Made by a program: the position numbers and the translations under genes. A stretch of DNA of 64,000 nucleotides, from positions 4,030,001 through 4,094,000 of the forward strand of contig NZ_LR026975.1 in the NCBI RefSeq assembly GCF_900603025.1. The letters run 5' to 3'. The notes beneath the pieces are model-generated. The model worked only from the letters and a program-made list of their open reading frames with translations, had not been told where the DNA came from and made no database searches. The stretch is from Mycolicibacterium hassiacum DSM 44199. GTDB taxonomy: Bacteria; Actinomycetota; Actinomycetes; Mycobacteriales; Mycobacteriaceae. Below are positions 42,103 to 52,379 of this stretch, one piece after another (position 1 is the stretch's first letter; each line of letters starts with the position of its first letter).

Positions 42103-42912
42103 TCAGCGGGCGGTCTTGAACCGGCGGTTGTCGCGGTTGCGTTCGAAGACCATGCGCAGCCCGTCGAGGGTGAGGTACTTGTCGTAGTGCTGCACGGTGC
42201 GCAGGTCCGGCAGCACCAGCGGCGCGGTGTGACCGGTGGCGACCACGGTCACGTCGTCGCCGCCGAAGCCGTCGACGTCCTCGCGGATGCGGCTGACCAG
42301 CCCGTCGACCAGCCCGGCGAACCCGAACACCGCCCCGGACTGCATGCACTCGACGGTGTTCTTGCCCACCACCGACCGGGGCCGGGTCAGCTCCACCCGC
42401 CGCAACGCCGCCGACCGCGCCGCCGCGGCGTCCGAGGACACCTGCACCCCGGGCGCGATCGAGCCGCCGAGGAACTCGCCCTTGGCCGACACCACGTCGA
42501 CGCAGATCGACGAGCCGAAGTCGACAACGATCGCGGCGGTGCCGAACTTCTGGTAGGCGGCCAGGCAGTTGACGATCCGGTCGGCGCCGACCTCCTTGGG
42601 GTTGTCGACCAGCAGCGGCATCCCGGTGCGCACCCCGGGCTCGATCAGCACGTGCGGGATCGACGGCCAGTACTGCTCGAGCATCACCCGCACCTCGTGC
42701 AGCACCGACGGCACGGTCGACAGCGCCGACGCGCCGGTCAGCCGCTCCGAGTCGTCGCCGATGAGACCGTCGATGGTCAGGGCCAGTTCGTCAGCGGTCA
42801 CCTCCGGTTCGGTGCGGATGCGCCAGTGGTGCACCACCTTGGCGTGCGCACCGCTGCCCGACACCAGCCCGACGACGGTGTGGGTGTTGCGGACGTCGAT
42901 GACCAGCAGCAC
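42103..42912 (-). CDS. coaX: Type III pantothenate kinase CoaX
   Basis: CoaX phosphorylates pantothenate in the first step of coenzyme A synthesis. The 269-residue protein has the ASKHA fold, with a start [14 protein letters not shown] and later [25 protein letters not shown] and [14 protein letters not shown]. The usual DxGNT phosphate motif is DVRNT here, as in the M. tuberculosis protein, whose kinase activity has been questioned. It starts 6 bp after panD, in the pantothenate operon. Confidence 0.92.
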   Translation of the reverse strand: MLLVIDVRNTHTVVGLVSGSGAHAKVVHHWRIRTEPEVTADELALTIDGLIGDDSERLTGASALSTVPSVLHEVRVMLEQYWPSIPHVLIEPGVRTGMPLLVDNPKEVGADRIVNCLAAYQKFGTAAIVVDFGSSICVDVVSAKGEFLGGSIAPGVQVSSDAAAARSAALRRVELTRPRSVVGKNTVECMQSGAVFGFAGLVDGLVSRIREDVDGFGGDDVTVVATGHTAPLVLPDLRTVQHYDKYLTLDGLRMVFERNRDNRRFKTAR

Positions 42913-42918
42913 GGCGAA

Positions 42919-43326
42919 CTACCGCGGCGACATCAGTTCCGACACGTCGGCCGGCACCCCCGCCGGGTCGTGGCCGAGGTCGATCGGCTTGTTGTCGGCG
43001 TCGACGAACACGATCCGCGGCCGGTAGCTGCGCGCCTCGGCGTCGTCCATGGTGCCGTAGGCGAGCAGGATCACCAGATCCCCCGGATGCACCAGGTGCG
43101 CGGCGGCCCCGTTGATCCCGATCACCCCGCTGCCCCGTTCGCCGGTGATCGCGTAGGTGACCAGCCGGTTGCCGTTGTCGATGTCGACGATGGTGACCTG
43201 CTCCCCCTCCAGCAGGTCGGCGGCGTCCATCAGATCGGCGTCGATGGTCACCGAGCCGACGTAGTGCAGGTCGGCCTGCGTCACCCTGGCACGGTGGATC
43301 TTCGACTTCAGCATGGTCCGTAACAT
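42919..43326 (-). CDS. panD: Aspartate 1-decarboxylase PanD
   Basis: PanD makes beta-alanine from aspartate. The 135-residue zymogen self-cleaves between Gly24 and Ser25 (HYVGSVTID) to form its pyruvoyl cofactor; the position is exact with the ATG at 43324-43326. That ATG overlaps the panC stop by one base (TGATG), and a ggagga ribosome site precedes it. A TTG at 43338 sits within that ribosome site and is rejected. Confidence 0.95.
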   Translation of the reverse strand: MLRTMLKSKIHRARVTQADLHYVGSVTIDADLMDAADLLEGEQVTIVDIDNGNRLVTYAITGERGSGVIGINGAAAHLVHPGDLVILLAYGTMDDAEARSYRPRIVFVDADNKPIDLGHDPAGVPADVSELMSPR

Positions 43327-44261
43327 CAATTCCTCCAAGGGAGTTCGTGCTCATCGAACTCGACGTCCGGACCCGGGCCGGACGGCACACCGAGGTCGAT
43401 GGCGATGTTGTCCAGCAGCCGGGTGTTGCCCAGCCGACCGGCGATCAGCATGCGGGCGGCGCCGGTCTCCGGCGCCGGACCCAGCATCGGGTCGCGGATC
43501 TCGAGGTAGTCGAGCTGGATCGCCGACACCTCGTCGAGCACCGCGCGTGCGGCGTCGAGCGCGGCCGCCGCTCCCTCGCCGGCCGCGTACATTCCGGCCA
43601 GCAGCGCCGCCGACAGCGCGCCCGCCTGTTCCCGTTCGACCTCGTTGAGGTAGCGGTTGCGCGACGACATCGCCAGGCCGTCGGACTCCCGAACGATCGG
43701 CACCCCGACGATGCGGGTGTCGATGTTTAGGTCCTCGACCATCTGGCGGATCAGCGTCAGCTGCTGGTAATCCTTCTCACCGAAGAACGCCTGATCCGGG
43801 CGCACGATGTTGAGCAGTTTGAGCACCACGGTCAGCACGCCGCTGAAATGCGTCGGGCGCACGGCACCCTCGAGCTCCGAACCTAGCGGACCGGGCTGCA
43901 CCGAGGTGCGCACGCCTTTCGGGTACATGTCCTCGACGGTCGGGGTGAACACGATCTCCACCCCCTCGGCGCGCAGCGCGGCCAGATCGTCGTCCAGGGT
44001 GCGCGGATACCGGTCGAGGTCCTCGCCGGGCCCGAACTGCGCCGGGTTGACGAAGATCGACACGACCACCACCGCGCCCTGCACCCGCTTGGCGGCCCGC
44101 ACCAGCGCCAGGTGTCCCTCGTGCAGGGCACCCATGGTGGGCACCAGGGTGATACGCCGGCCGGTGGCGCGCAGCGCCCGGGTGACCGCGGAGACGTCCC
44201 GCGGCGCCGAGTAGACGTTCAGCTGGCCGGGGGTGAACTTCGGTTGTCGTGGTTCGGTCAT
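43326..44261 (-). CDS. panC: Pantothenate synthetase PanC
   Basis: PanC joins pantoate and beta-alanine with ATP to make pantothenate. The 311-residue protein has the nucleotidyl-transferase motif [33 protein letters not shown] and the KMSKS-like region [16 protein letters not shown]. The ATG at 44259-44261 is used; the longer frame to 44444 runs into the DUF2520 gene. It is coupled to panD by a TGATG overlap. Confidence 0.95.
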   Translation of the reverse strand: MTEPRQPKFTPGQLNVYSAPRDVSAVTRALRATGRRITLVPTMGALHEGHLALVRAAKRVQGAVVVVSIFVNPAQFGPGEDLDRYPRTLDDDLAALRAEGVEIVFTPTVEDMYPKGVRTSVQPGPLGSELEGAVRPTHFSGVLTVVLKLLNIVRPDQAFFGEKDYQQLTLIRQMVEDLNIDTRIVGVPIVRESDGLAMSSRNRYLNEVEREQAGALSAALLAGMYAAGEGAAAALDAARAVLDEVSAIQLDYLEIRDPMLGPAPETGAARMLIAGRLGNTRLLDNIAIDLGVPSGPGPDVEFDEHELPWRN

Positions 44262-44286
44262 TCCCTGCCCCGTGATCCGGGCCCTG

Positions 44287-45210
44287 TCATCGGGGCCCCG
44301 CTTCCGCCAACACCGCCAACACTTCCTCGGGTGCACGGGCCCGCTGCGCCGTGCGCCGGGAGTTGGTGCGGTACGCCTCGGCCAGGTCAGGGTCGGCCTC
44401 GGCCATCGCGCGCAGATGGTCGGCCACCGCGGCGGCGTCCCCACGCGCGACCGGTCCGGTCAGCGCCGCCTGGCCGCGTTGCAGCGCGTTCTCCAGCGAC
44501 GCGCGGGCCAGCGGCCCGATCACCCGTTCGGCGAGACCGCCGGGGTTGTCGGAGACGATCTCCTGCCCGAGCAACTCCTGCCCCCACAGCGCGGCGCGCA
44601 GCGCCTCGACGGCGTCGAGCACCACGGTGATCACGTGATTGCCGGCGTGCGCCAGCGCGGCGTGGTACAGCGTGCGGGCATCCTCGCGGACCCGGAACGG
44701 TTCGCCGCCGATCTCGAGCACCAGCGACTGCGCGATCGCGTAGCCGACCTCGTCGGCGGCGGTGATCCCGAAGCAGGTGTCGGGCAGCCGTTCGATGTCC
44801 TGGTCGGATCCGGTGAACGTCATGGCCGGGTGGATGGCCAGCGGGATGCAGCCCTGCTGGGTGAGCGGGGCCAGCACGCCGATCCCGTTGGCGCCGGAGG
44901 TGTGCGCCACGATGGTGCCCGGCCGGACCGCCTGGGCGGCGGCGAGTTCGACGACCACCTGCGCCAGCACCGCGTCGGGCACGGCGAGCAGCAGCAGTTC
45001 GGCCCGCTCGGCCACCTGCGCCGGGGTCAGCACCGCGGTGTCGGGCAGACGGCGCCGGGCACGTTCCCGGGATGCGTGCGAGGTGGCGCTGCAGGCGACC
45101 ACGACGTGTTCGACGCGCTCCAACGCCACACCGAGCGCGGTGCCCACCCGGCCGGCCGAGATGATCCCGACCGCCAGCCGCGCCGGACGGAATCCGTCGG
45201 GGGTGCTCAT
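44287..45210 (-). CDS. Rossmann-fold DUF2520 oxidoreductase-like protein
   Basis: The 307-residue protein has an N-terminal NAD(P)-binding fold ([22 protein letters not shown]) and a C-terminal helical DUF2520 domain ([43 protein letters not shown]). This layout resembles ketopantoate and 6-phosphogluconate-type dehydrogenases. It lies 25 bp upstream of panC, so a role in the pantothenate pathway is plausible but unproven. The context matches Rv3603c. Confidence 0.87.
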   Translation of the reverse strand: MSTPDGFRPARLAVGIISAGRVGTALGVALERVEHVVVACSATSHASRERARRRLPDTAVLTPAQVAERAELLLLAVPDAVLAQVVVELAAAQAVRPGTIVAHTSGANGIGVLAPLTQQGCIPLAIHPAMTFTGSDQDIERLPDTCFGITAADEVGYAIAQSLVLEIGGEPFRVREDARTLYHAALAHAGNHVITVVLDAVEALRAALWGQELLGQEIVSDNPGGLAERVIGPLARASLENALQRGQAALTGPVARGDAAAVADHLRAMAEADPDLAEAYRTNSRRTAQRARAPEEVLAVLAEAGPR

Positions 45211-45287
45211 GCAGAGACCTCGCTGATGTCTGAGGTATTCGTTCCGGTCCTGCGCCTGCAGGTACCGGACGGTCGATCAAGGGTAGC

Positions 45288-46883
45288 TCACGGCTCGCGG
45301 CGCCTACGACGCCCGCCCTCCGATGGGGTGACCTGCAGCCGGGCCAGCAGCTCGGCGACGGTGTAGCCGCCGGTGTCGTCCTCGGCGATGTGCCGTGCCC
45401 GCGGCCGGGGTGTCCCGGCCGCATCGGCGGCGTGTGGCGTCCCGGCCGCATCGGCGGCGTGTGGCGTCCCGGCCGCACGGGCCGGGCGGGCGGGGTCGGT
45501 TTCCGGCGGGGCGGAGTGCCGGCCGCGGCGCGGCTGTGCCGGTTCGGGGGTGGGCGTCTGCGGGGCCGGCGCCGGCTCGGGTGTCTCCGGTTCGGGTGCG
45601 CGCCGACGGCCGACGTACTCACCGGCCGGCTCGGACCGGCCGCCCGCCCAGAGTTGGTCGATCGATGCGGCGGTCCGCGGCTCGGGCTCGGCCCGGTCGC
45701 CGGCGGGCTCGGCTGTCCGGTGATGGCCGCCGATGTCTGGGGTCCGGTGCTCGCCGACCGGCTCGGGGGTGCGGTGCTCGCCGAACAGCTCGCTCGGGCG
45801 AACCTCGCCGATACCGGGCGGGGGCGACGTCGGCGGCGGTGACGTCGGGGAAGGGGACGTCGGGGGCGGCGACGTCGGCGGGGAGGTGGGCGGTGCGGCA
45901 CTCGGCGGCGGGGTCGCAGCCGTGGTGCCGCCGGTATCCGCCGACACCCAGTTGCTGCCCGGCGTGCCGGACGGCGCCCACGTTCCCTCCGCGGGTGCCG
46001 GCTGCCACTCCGACCGCGCCGGGCTCGGCTCGGACGCCGACGACCAGCCGAACGGTGCGGCGGGCTCGGTCTCCGGCGGCCGGTGGCTCGGCGGTGTCCA
46101 ACCGTGCGGCTGGTCGTCGGCGGCATGGCGACGACGCCGCCGTCCACCGCCGAACTGCTCGGTCCGCTCCCGCTCGTCGGGCTCGCGATAGTGCGCACCG
46201 CCGGCGGCCGACGGGGGCACCGGATCCGGCACGGCGGGGCCCGGCGTCGCGGGAGTGGGTGTGCCCCACTCGAATTCGGTCGGCGGTGCCGGTTCCTCGG
46301 GCACGTCGATGATCGGGCTCTCGTCGGTCGGGAAGCGGACCTCGTCGCGGTGTTCGGTGTCGAGTCGGCTGGCGGTCACCCGCCCCGCGGTCCCCTGCGG
46401 CCACTCGTCGTAGCGGCCGCTGCGGTCGCCCTCCAACTCGGGCCGGTGCGACAGATCGGCGTCGAACAGGATCTCCAAGCTGGCCCGCAGCGCCGCAAGC
46501 TCGGCCCGCAGCCCCGCCACCTCGTCGGCGGTCTGGGCGCGCAGCTCCGACACCAGCTCCTTGCGCAGCTGCGACTCCACCGACAGCTCGTACTCGCGGC
46601 GTGCCGAGATCTCCCGGTCCAGCTGCAGGTCGTACACCAGCTTCAGGTCACGCATCCGCGCGCGGTCGGCGTCGCTTTGCCGGCGGTAGATCACCGAGGC
46701 GAACGCGGCCGCGACGGCGGCCCACAGCGCGAGCACCACCGCGAGCTTGAGCAGTTCCACCCGGTTGGTGAACACCAGGGCACAACTGGCCGCCATGGCG
46801 AGCACCAGCAACACCGACAGCAAAGTCCAACCGGGCCGGCGTCCGCCGCGCCGGGGCCGGGCGCTGCGGGTCGGTTCGGTCAT
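45288..46883 (-). CDS. DUF6779-like membrane protein, proline-rich (Rv3604c-like)
   Basis: The 531-residue protein has two transmembrane helices near the N-terminus (WTLLSVLLVLAMAASCALVF and LAVVLALWAAVAAAFASV) and a coiled coil (SQLRKELVSELRAQTADEVAGLRAELAALRASLEI). A long low-complexity region with TSPP repeats and tandem AAGTPHAAD copies follows, then a conserved C-terminal end (TGGYTVAELLARLQV). It probably sits in the membrane with a disordered cytoplasmic arm. The function is unknown. The position matches Rv3604c. Confidence 0.82.
   Translation of the reverse strand: MTEPTRSARPRRGGRRPGWTLLSVLLVLAMAASCALVFTNRVELLKLAVVLALWAAVAAAFASVIYRRQSDADRARMRDLKLVYDLQLDREISARREYELSVESQLRKELVSELRAQTADEVAGLRAELAALRASLEILFDADLSHRPELEGDRSGRYDEWPQGTAGRVTASRLDTEHRDEVRFPTDESPIIDVPEEPAPPTEFEWGTPTPATPGPAVPDPVPPSAAGGAHYREPDERERTEQFGGGRRRRRHAADDQPHGWTPPSHRPPETEPAAPFGWSSASEPSPARSEWQPAPAEGTWAPSGTPGSNWVSADTGGTTAATPPPSAAPPTSPPTSPPPTSPSPTSPPPTSPPPGIGEVRPSELFGEHRTPEPVGEHRTPDIGGHHRTAEPAGDRAEPEPRTAASIDQLWAGGRSEPAGEYVGRRRAPEPETPEPAPAPQTPTPEPAQPRRGRHSAPPETDPARPARAAGTPHAADAAGTPHAADAAGTPRPRARHIAEDDTGGYTVAELLARLQVTPSEGGRRRRREP
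45412..45478 (-). repeat. 27-bp in-frame tandem repeat in the Rv3604c-like gene
   Basis: Two full copies (45412-45438 and 45439-45465) and a partial third encode repeated AAGTPHAAD. The unit is a multiple of three, so copy changes keep the frame. Confidence 0.85.
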
Positions 46884-46961
46884 GCGCCGACTGTACCTGT
46901 CGCAGGTCTCTTCGCGTGTCGCCCGAGGCTGCGATTCGATAGCCGGTCGGTCACCGGATCG

Positions 46962-47438
46962 TTATTCGGCCGCCGGTTCGGCGTCGTCCGGCGGCTCCTC
47001 CGGGGACTTACAGCAATGCTGCAACCACAGCGCGGCGACCACCAGAGCCAGCGCGCAGCAGGCGGCGACCACCGCACCCGGGGTGTCCTCGGCGGCCACA
47101 CGCAAAGTCGACCGCCGCGGGAGCAGGTAGATCAGCACACCGACCCACCAGCCCAGCACCCCGGCACCCACCCACGCCGAGGCCTTGGCGACCACCACCG
47201 AGCGGGCCACCACCAACGGGTGCAACCGCCCGCCGCCGATGCCGATGTGGCCGTCCTTGATCTGGGCCCGCACGTAGAACCCCCAGCCCGCCTCGGCGAG
47301 CGCCACCACCGCCAGCGACATCCCCGACAACGCGGTGATCGGCGGGAAGTGGCGGTACATCAACGTCACCACCGCGTAGCCCAGGGCCGCGACCGCGACG
47401 GCGGCCACGCTCAGGTCGCGTACCCGGGTGGGACCCAT
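46962..47438 (-). CDS. DUF3180 membrane protein (Rv3605c-like)
   Basis: The 158-residue protein has about four transmembrane helices (such as VAAVAVAALGYAVVTLMY and ALAEAGWGFYV) and a cysteine-rich C-terminal part (VVAACCALALVVAALWLQHCCKS). It is the DUF3180 family, found next to the folate genes in actinobacteria. Its ATG overlaps the folK stop by one base (TGATG), so it is translated with folK. The function is unknown. Confidence 0.87.
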   Translation of the reverse strand: MGPTRVRDLSVAAVAVAALGYAVVTLMYRHFPPITALSGMSLAVVALAEAGWGFYVRAQIKDGHIGIGGGRLHPLVVARSVVVAKASAWVGAGVLGWWVGVLIYLLPRRSTLRVAAEDTPGAVVAACCALALVVAALWLQHCCKSPEEPPDDAEPAAE

Positions 47439-47950
47439 CAGCTCAGCACCACGTCGGTCGGTCGGACCCCCGCCCGCTCGGCCGGATCGAGCGCGGCGAG
47501 CAGATCGGCGACGCGGCGGCGCACCCCGTCGACGGTCAGCGTCGCATCCGGGTCCACCGCCAGCCACGGCACCAGCACGAACGCCCGCAGATGCGCCCGC
47601 GGGTGCGGCAGCGTGAGATCCGGGTCGTCGCAGACGATCTCCCGGTCGCCGTCGCGGCAGGCGATCACGTCGACGTCGAGCGTGCGCGGCCCCCAGCGCC
47701 GCACCCGCACCCGCTCGGCCGCCTCCTCCAGTTCCCGGCCGCGCCGCAGCCAGCCGTGCGCGTCGATCGCGGGATCGTCCACCAGCAGCACGGCGTTGAG
47801 GAACGGACCCTGTTCCACCCCGCCCCACGGTTCGGTCTCGTACACCGGCGACACGGCACGCACCGCGCCGTCGAGTCCGTCGACCACCGACCGCAGCCGG
47901 GCCGCGCGGTCACCCAGGTTCGACCCGATCGACAGCACCGCAACCGTCAC
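47438..47950 (-). CDS. folK: 2-amino-4-hydroxy-6-hydroxymethyldihydropteridine pyrophosphokinase
   Basis: FolK moves pyrophosphate from ATP to hydroxymethyl-dihydropterin in folate synthesis. The 170-residue protein has [32 protein letters not shown] and [12 protein letters not shown], then [17 protein letters not shown], all HPPK signatures. GTG 47948-47950 overlaps the folB stop (GTGA). A longer frame to 48229 is antisense-like and rejected. Confidence 0.94.
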   Translation of the reverse strand: MTVAVLSIGSNLGDRAARLRSVVDGLDGAVRAVSPVYETEPWGGVEQGPFLNAVLLVDDPAIDAHGWLRRGRELEEAAERVRVRRWGPRTLDVDVIACRDGDREIVCDDPDLTLPHPRAHLRAFVLVPWLAVDPDATLTVDGVRRRVADLLAALDPAERAGVRPTDVVLS

Positions 47951-48354
47951 GACCGCTCCCCCTCGGCGAGCGGACGCCGTGACCGCCGCACCACCACCGC
48001 CACGTCGGCGAAGTCCAACGGAATGGGTGCGCTCGGTTTGTGCACCGTCACCTCGACCGCTTCCACCCGTTCGCCGGTCATCACCGCGTCGGCGATCTCG
48101 GCGGCCACCGTCTCGATCAGGTTGCGCGGCGGGCCCGCGACGATGTCGGCGGCCCGCTGGGCGAGCGCACCGTAGTCGAGGGTGTCGGCGAGGTCGTCGC
48201 TGGCGGCGGCCGCCGCCAGATCCAGCCACACGGTGATGTCGACCACGAAGTCCTGGCCGTCGCGGCGCTCGTGCTCGAACACCCCGTGCCGGCCGCGCAC
48301 CCGCAGGCCGCGCAGCTCGATGCGGTCCGCCCCGGGGACCCCGGTTTCAGCCAC
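47947..48354 (-). CDS. folB: Dihydroneopterin aldolase
   Basis: FolB cleaves dihydroneopterin to hydroxymethyl-dihydropterin. The 135-residue protein has [29 protein letters not shown] and the late [14 protein letters not shown] with [11 protein letters not shown], the pterin-binding features of the family. GTG 48352-48354 is used; it overlaps the folP end by 8 nt. Translational coupling with folP and folK is likely. Confidence 0.93.
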   Translation of the reverse strand: MAETGVPGADRIELRGLRVRGRHGVFEHERRDGQDFVVDITVWLDLAAAAASDDLADTLDYGALAQRAADIVAGPPRNLIETVAAEIADAVMTGERVEAVEVTVHKPSAPIPLDFADVAVVVRRSRRPLAEGERS

Positions 48355-49168
48355 GGGCCCAGGCCTCCAGCACCTTGATCGCGTCGACCGAGGCGCGCAC
48401 ATTGTGCACCCGCACCCCCCAGGCGCCGTGCAGCCCGGCGAGCGCGGAGATCACCGCGGTCGCGGTCTCCCGCCCGTCCGGCGGGCGGGGCCGGCCGTCC
48501 GGGTCGGCCAGCAGCGACCCGAGGAACCGTTTGCGCGACGCGCCGACCAGCACCGGGAAACCGGTGGCGACGAACTCCGGCAGCGCGTGCAGCAGCGCCC
48601 AGTTGTGTTCGGCGGTCTTGGCGAACCCCAGTCCCGGGTCGATGATCAGGTTGGCCGGATCCACCCCGGCGGTGACCGCGCGGTCCACGCTCTCCATCAA
48701 CTCGTCGCGGACCTCGGCGACCACATCGCGGTAGTCGGGCACCTCGTGCGGGTGGACGGCGCGCACGTTGCGCCAGTGCATCAGGATCCACGGCACCCGG
48801 GCGTCGGCCACCAGCGGAGCCATCGCCGGGTCGGCACGGCCCCCGGACACGTCGTTGACGATGTGCGCGCCCGCCTCCAGTGCGGCCCGCGCCACCTCGG
48901 CGTGCATGGTGTCGATGCTGATCGTGAGTCCGTGTCCGGCAAGCTCTTTGATGACCGGCACCACCCGGGCCCGTTCGATCGCGGGGTCGATGCGGGTGGC
49001 GCCGGGACGGGTGGACTCGCCGCCCACGTCGATGATCTCCGCCCCGTCGGCGGCCAGCGCCAGACCGTGTTCGACGGCGCGGTCCGGGTCGAGGAACAGG
49101 CCCCCGTCGGAGAAGGAGTCGTCGGTGACGTTCACGACTCCCATCACCCGCACTCGTGTCTGGTTCAC
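48347..49168 (-). CDS. folP: Dihydropteroate synthase
   Basis: FolP joins pterin pyrophosphate to p-aminobenzoate and is the sulfonamide target. The 273-residue TIM barrel has [56 protein letters not shown] and GASRKRFLG. The GTG start overlaps the folE stop (GTGA at 49165-49168). The context corresponds to folP1 (Rv3608c). Confidence 0.95.
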   Translation of the reverse strand: MNQTRVRVMGVVNVTDDSFSDGGLFLDPDRAVEHGLALAADGAEIIDVGGESTRPGATRIDPAIERARVVPVIKELAGHGLTISIDTMHAEVARAALEAGAHIVNDVSGGRADPAMAPLVADARVPWILMHWRNVRAVHPHEVPDYRDVVAEVRDELMESVDRAVTAGVDPANLIIDPGLGFAKTAEHNWALLHALPEFVATGFPVLVGASRKRFLGSLLADPDGRPRPPDGRETATAVISALAGLHGAWGVRVHNVRASVDAIKVLEAWARG

Positions 49169-49815
49169 TTGCGCAAGATCAGTTCCAGCGCCTCGGCTCG
49201 GGATGCCTTGTCGGACTTGAACTGACCGCGAACCGCCGACGTCGTCGTCACCGCGCCCGGTTTACGCACCCCGCGCATCGACATGCACAGGTGCTCGGCC
49301 TCGACGACCACGATCACCCCGCGCGGATTGAGTTTGCGCATCAACGCGTCGGCGATCTGAGCGGTGAGCCGCTCCTGCACCTGCGGCCGTTTGGCGTACA
49401 GGTCGACCAGCCGGGCGATCTTGCTCAACCCGGTGACCCGGCCGTCCTCGCCCGGGATGTAGCCGACGTGCGCCACCCCGTGGAAGGCCACCAGGTGGTG
49501 TTCGCAGGTCGAGTACATCGGGATGTCCTTGACCAGCACCAGTTCGTCGTGCTGCTCGTCGAAGGTGGTGTTGAGCACCTCGTCCGGGTCGGTGTAGAGC
49601 CCGGCGAACACCTCCTTGTAGGCCCGGGCCACCCGGGCCGGGGTGTCCTCGAGACCGTGCCGGTCCGGATCCTCGCCGACGCCGATCAGCAACTCGCGGA
49701 TCGCCGCCTCGACACGAGCCTGGTCGAACACCCTCCGCGGTTTGCCCGGTGGCGGATGACCACCCGAATTATTGTGCGACAGTTGATCTTCCGCTCCGGG
49801 AATGCGGGGTGCCAT
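49165..49815 (-). CDS. folE: GTP cyclohydrolase I
   Basis: FolE makes dihydroneopterin triphosphate from GTP, the first folate step. The 216-residue protein has [14 protein letters not shown], the zinc site [21 protein letters not shown] and [16 protein letters not shown] with the second zinc cysteine. It is the first gene of the folE-folP-folB-folK block, 21 bp after ftsH. Confidence 0.96.
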   Translation of the reverse strand: MAPRIPGAEDQLSHNNSGGHPPPGKPRRVFDQARVEAAIRELLIGVGEDPDRHGLEDTPARVARAYKEVFAGLYTDPDEVLNTTFDEQHDELVLVKDIPMYSTCEHHLVAFHGVAHVGYIPGEDGRVTGLSKIARLVDLYAKRPQVQERLTAQIADALMRKLNPRGVIVVVEAEHLCMSMRGVRKPGAVTTTSAVRGQFKSDKASRAEALELILRK

Positions 49816-49836
49816 TCGTCCGTCAAGCCCTTCGTG

Positions 49837-52215
49837 TCAGCCGTTCGTCGGCGGGTTGGAGCGGTCGTGCGACCGGTCACCATCCTGGCTGATCGCTTCG
49901 CCCTGGTGTGGCGTACCCCCCGGCTGGGCGGCCTGCTGACCTGGCTGCTGGTACGGCGGGTAGCCCGGCTGCTGGGGTTGCTGGGGGTACTGCCAGCCCT
50001 GCTGGGGTCCCGGGTGCCAGTAGCCCGGCGGGGCGGCGTTGGTCGGCTGCGGGTACGGCGGCTGCTGGGGACGCGGCGGCCACCCCGGGGCGTACCAGCC
50101 CGCCGGGGCGCCGTAGTCGGGTTGGGTCGGTGCGGGCGCGGGATAGACGCCGTTGACCCCGTTCGCGCCGTTGACCCCGTTCGCGCCGTTGGCCCCGGTG
50201 ACCGGGTTGCCGGCCTGCTGAGCGGCCTCGGCGGCCTTGCTGGCCTCGGCGATCGCCGACTTGAACGCCGGCTCGGGCTCCGGCTTGGGCCACGGCTCGC
50301 CGCGTTCCATCGCCAACTCACCCGGCGTCTTGATCGGCGGCTTGTCCGACGGAATCCGGCCACCGAAGTCGTCGAACATGGTCAGCCGCGGCCGCTTCTT
50401 CACGTCGGCGAAGATCGCCTCCAGTTCGGCGCGGTGCAGCGTCTCCTTCTCCAGCAACTGCGCGGCCAGCTCGTCGAGCACATCGCGGTACTCGGTGAGG
50501 ATCTCCCACGCCTCGGTGTGGGCGGCCTCGATGAGCTTGCGCACCTCGTCGTCGATGTCGCGGGCCACCTCGTGGCTGTAGTCGGCCTGGGTGCCCATGG
50601 TGCGGCCCAGGAACGGGTCGCCGTGCTCGGTGCCGTAGCGCACCGCGCCCAGCTTGGAGCTCATGCCGTACTCCATCACCATGGCGCGGGCGATCTTGGT
50701 GGCCTGCTCGATGTCGGACACCGCGCCGGTGGTCGGCTCGCGGAACACCAGCTCCTCGGCGGCGCGCCCACCCATCGCGAACACCAGCCGCGCGATCATC
50801 TCCGAGCGGGTCATCAGCCCCTTGTCGTCCTCGGGCACCGCGACGGCGTGCCCGCCGGTGCGGCCCCGGGCCAGGATGGTGACCTTGTAGATCGGCTCGA
50901 TGTCGGGCATCGCCCAGGCGGCCAGGGTGTGGCCGCCCTCGTGGTAGGCGGTGATCTTCTTCTCCAGCTCGCTGATGATGCGGCTCTTGCGGCGCGGCCC
51001 GCCGATCACCCGGTCGACGGCCTCCTCCAGCGCGGCGTTGGTGATGACGGTGCCGTTCTCACGGGCGGTCAGCAGCGCGGCCTCGTTGATGACGTTGGCC
51101 AGGTCCGCGCCGGACATCCCGACGGTGCGCTTGGCCAGCCCGTCGAGGTCGACGTCGGGGGCCAGCGGCTTGCCCTTGGCGTGCACCCGCAGCACCGCCC
51201 GCCGGCCGGCCAGGTCCGGGTTGGTGACCGGGATCTGCCGGTCGAACCGGCCGGGCCGCAGCAGCGCCGGGTCGAGGATGTCGGGCCGGTTGGTGGCGGC
51301 GATCAGGATGACGCCCTGCCGGTCGCCGAAGCCGTCCATCTCGACCAGCAGCTGGTTCAGCGTCTGCTCACGCTCGTCGTGGCCGCCGCCGAGGCCGGCG
51401 CCGCGCTGGCGGCCGACCGCGTCGATCTCGTCGACGAAGATGATGCACGGCGCGTTCTGCTTGGCCTGCTCGAACAGGTCGCGCACCCGGGACGCGCCCA
51501 CACCGACGAACATCTCCACGAAGTCCGAGCCGGAGATGGTGAAGAACGGCACCCCGGCCTCGCCGGCGACGGCGCGGGCCAGCAGCGTCTTGCCGGTGCC
51601 GGGCGGGCCGTAGAGCAGCACACCGCGCGGGATCTTCGCGCCCAGCGCCTGGTAGCGGGCGGGATTCTGCAGGAAGTCCTTGATCTCGTAGAGCTCCTCG
51701 ACCGCCTCGTCGACGCCGGCCACGTCGGCGAAGGTGGTCTTGGGCATGTCCTTGGTGAGCTGCTTGGCGCGCGCCTTGCCGAAGCCGAAGCCCATCCGCC
51801 CGCCCGTCTGCATCCGGGAGAACATGACGAACAGCGCAACCAGCAGCAGCAGCGGCAGCATGTAGATCAGCAGCGACCCGAGCACGCTGCCCTGGTTGAC
51901 CACGGTGTTGGTCTTGACGCCCTTGGCCTCGAGCATCTCGAAGATCTTGGCGCCGTAGTCGGTCGGATACTTGGCGATGATCTTGTCGGCGTCGGCGGTG
52001 TCGGCGTTGCCGCTCTTGAGATCCAGCCGGACCTGCTGCTCGCGGTCGTCGATCTGCGCGTCTTCGACGTTGTCGTTCTTGATCTGCGCCATCGCCACCG
52101 AGGTGTCGACGGGCTTGTATCCGCGGGTGTCGTCGCTGAAGTAGAAGAACGACCAGCCCAGCAACAACACCACCGCGATCACGGTAAGGGTGCGGATAAC
52201 ATTCTTGCGGTTCAT
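49837..52215 (-). CDS. ftsH: ATP-dependent membrane zinc metalloprotease FtsH
   Basis: FtsH degrades damaged and short-lived membrane and cytoplasmic proteins. The 792-residue protein has two N-terminal transmembrane helices (near 7-25 and 112-132) around an extracytoplasmic domain. It has a AAA domain with Walker A GPPGTGKT (203-210) and the zinc motif HEGGH (425-429). The C-terminal tail is long, disordered and rich in Pro, Gln, Asn and Gly, with NGANGV repeats, extending past the E. coli length. Promoter elements upstream are not clear. Confidence 0.96.
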   Translation of the reverse strand: MNRKNVIRTLTVIAVVLLLGWSFFYFSDDTRGYKPVDTSVAMAQIKNDNVEDAQIDDREQQVRLDLKSGNADTADADKIIAKYPTDYGAKIFEMLEAKGVKTNTVVNQGSVLGSLLIYMLPLLLLVALFVMFSRMQTGGRMGFGFGKARAKQLTKDMPKTTFADVAGVDEAVEELYEIKDFLQNPARYQALGAKIPRGVLLYGPPGTGKTLLARAVAGEAGVPFFTISGSDFVEMFVGVGASRVRDLFEQAKQNAPCIIFVDEIDAVGRQRGAGLGGGHDEREQTLNQLLVEMDGFGDRQGVILIAATNRPDILDPALLRPGRFDRQIPVTNPDLAGRRAVLRVHAKGKPLAPDVDLDGLAKRTVGMSGADLANVINEAALLTARENGTVITNAALEEAVDRVIGGPRRKSRIISELEKKITAYHEGGHTLAAWAMPDIEPIYKVTILARGRTGGHAVAVPEDDKGLMTRSEMIARLVFAMGGRAAEELVFREPTTGAVSDIEQATKIARAMVMEYGMSSKLGAVRYGTEHGDPFLGRTMGTQADYSHEVARDIDDEVRKLIEAAHTEAWEILTEYRDVLDELAAQLLEKETLHRAELEAIFADVKKRPRLTMFDDFGGRIPSDKPPIKTPGELAMERGEPWPKPEPEPAFKSAIAEASKAAEAAQQAGNPVTGANGANGVNGANGVNGVYPAPAPTQPDYGAPAGWYAPGWPPRPQQPPYPQPTNAAPPGYWHPGPQQGWQYPQQPQQPGYPPYQQPGQQAAQPGGTPHQGEAISQDGDRSHDRSNPPTNG
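50150..50185 (-). repeat. 18-bp tandem repeat in the ftsH tail
   Basis: Two exact 18-bp copies (50150-50167 and 50168-50185) and related flanks encode NGANGV units in the disordered FtsH C-terminus. The unit keeps the frame. Confidence 0.85.
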
Positions 52216-52379
52216 TGAGTGTCCGACGTCCTCGGCTTCGTCTTGTCCGGCCGCCTGCGGGCCAGGTCCTCCCCAGTTCGCGCAGCTTGGATTAGTTCAG
52301 GCTACCGCTAGACCAACGAACCAAGGTTCCCGAGTGCGCCCCGCCCGGGGCCACGGCGTCGCCGCGGTGTGCTTTGGTA

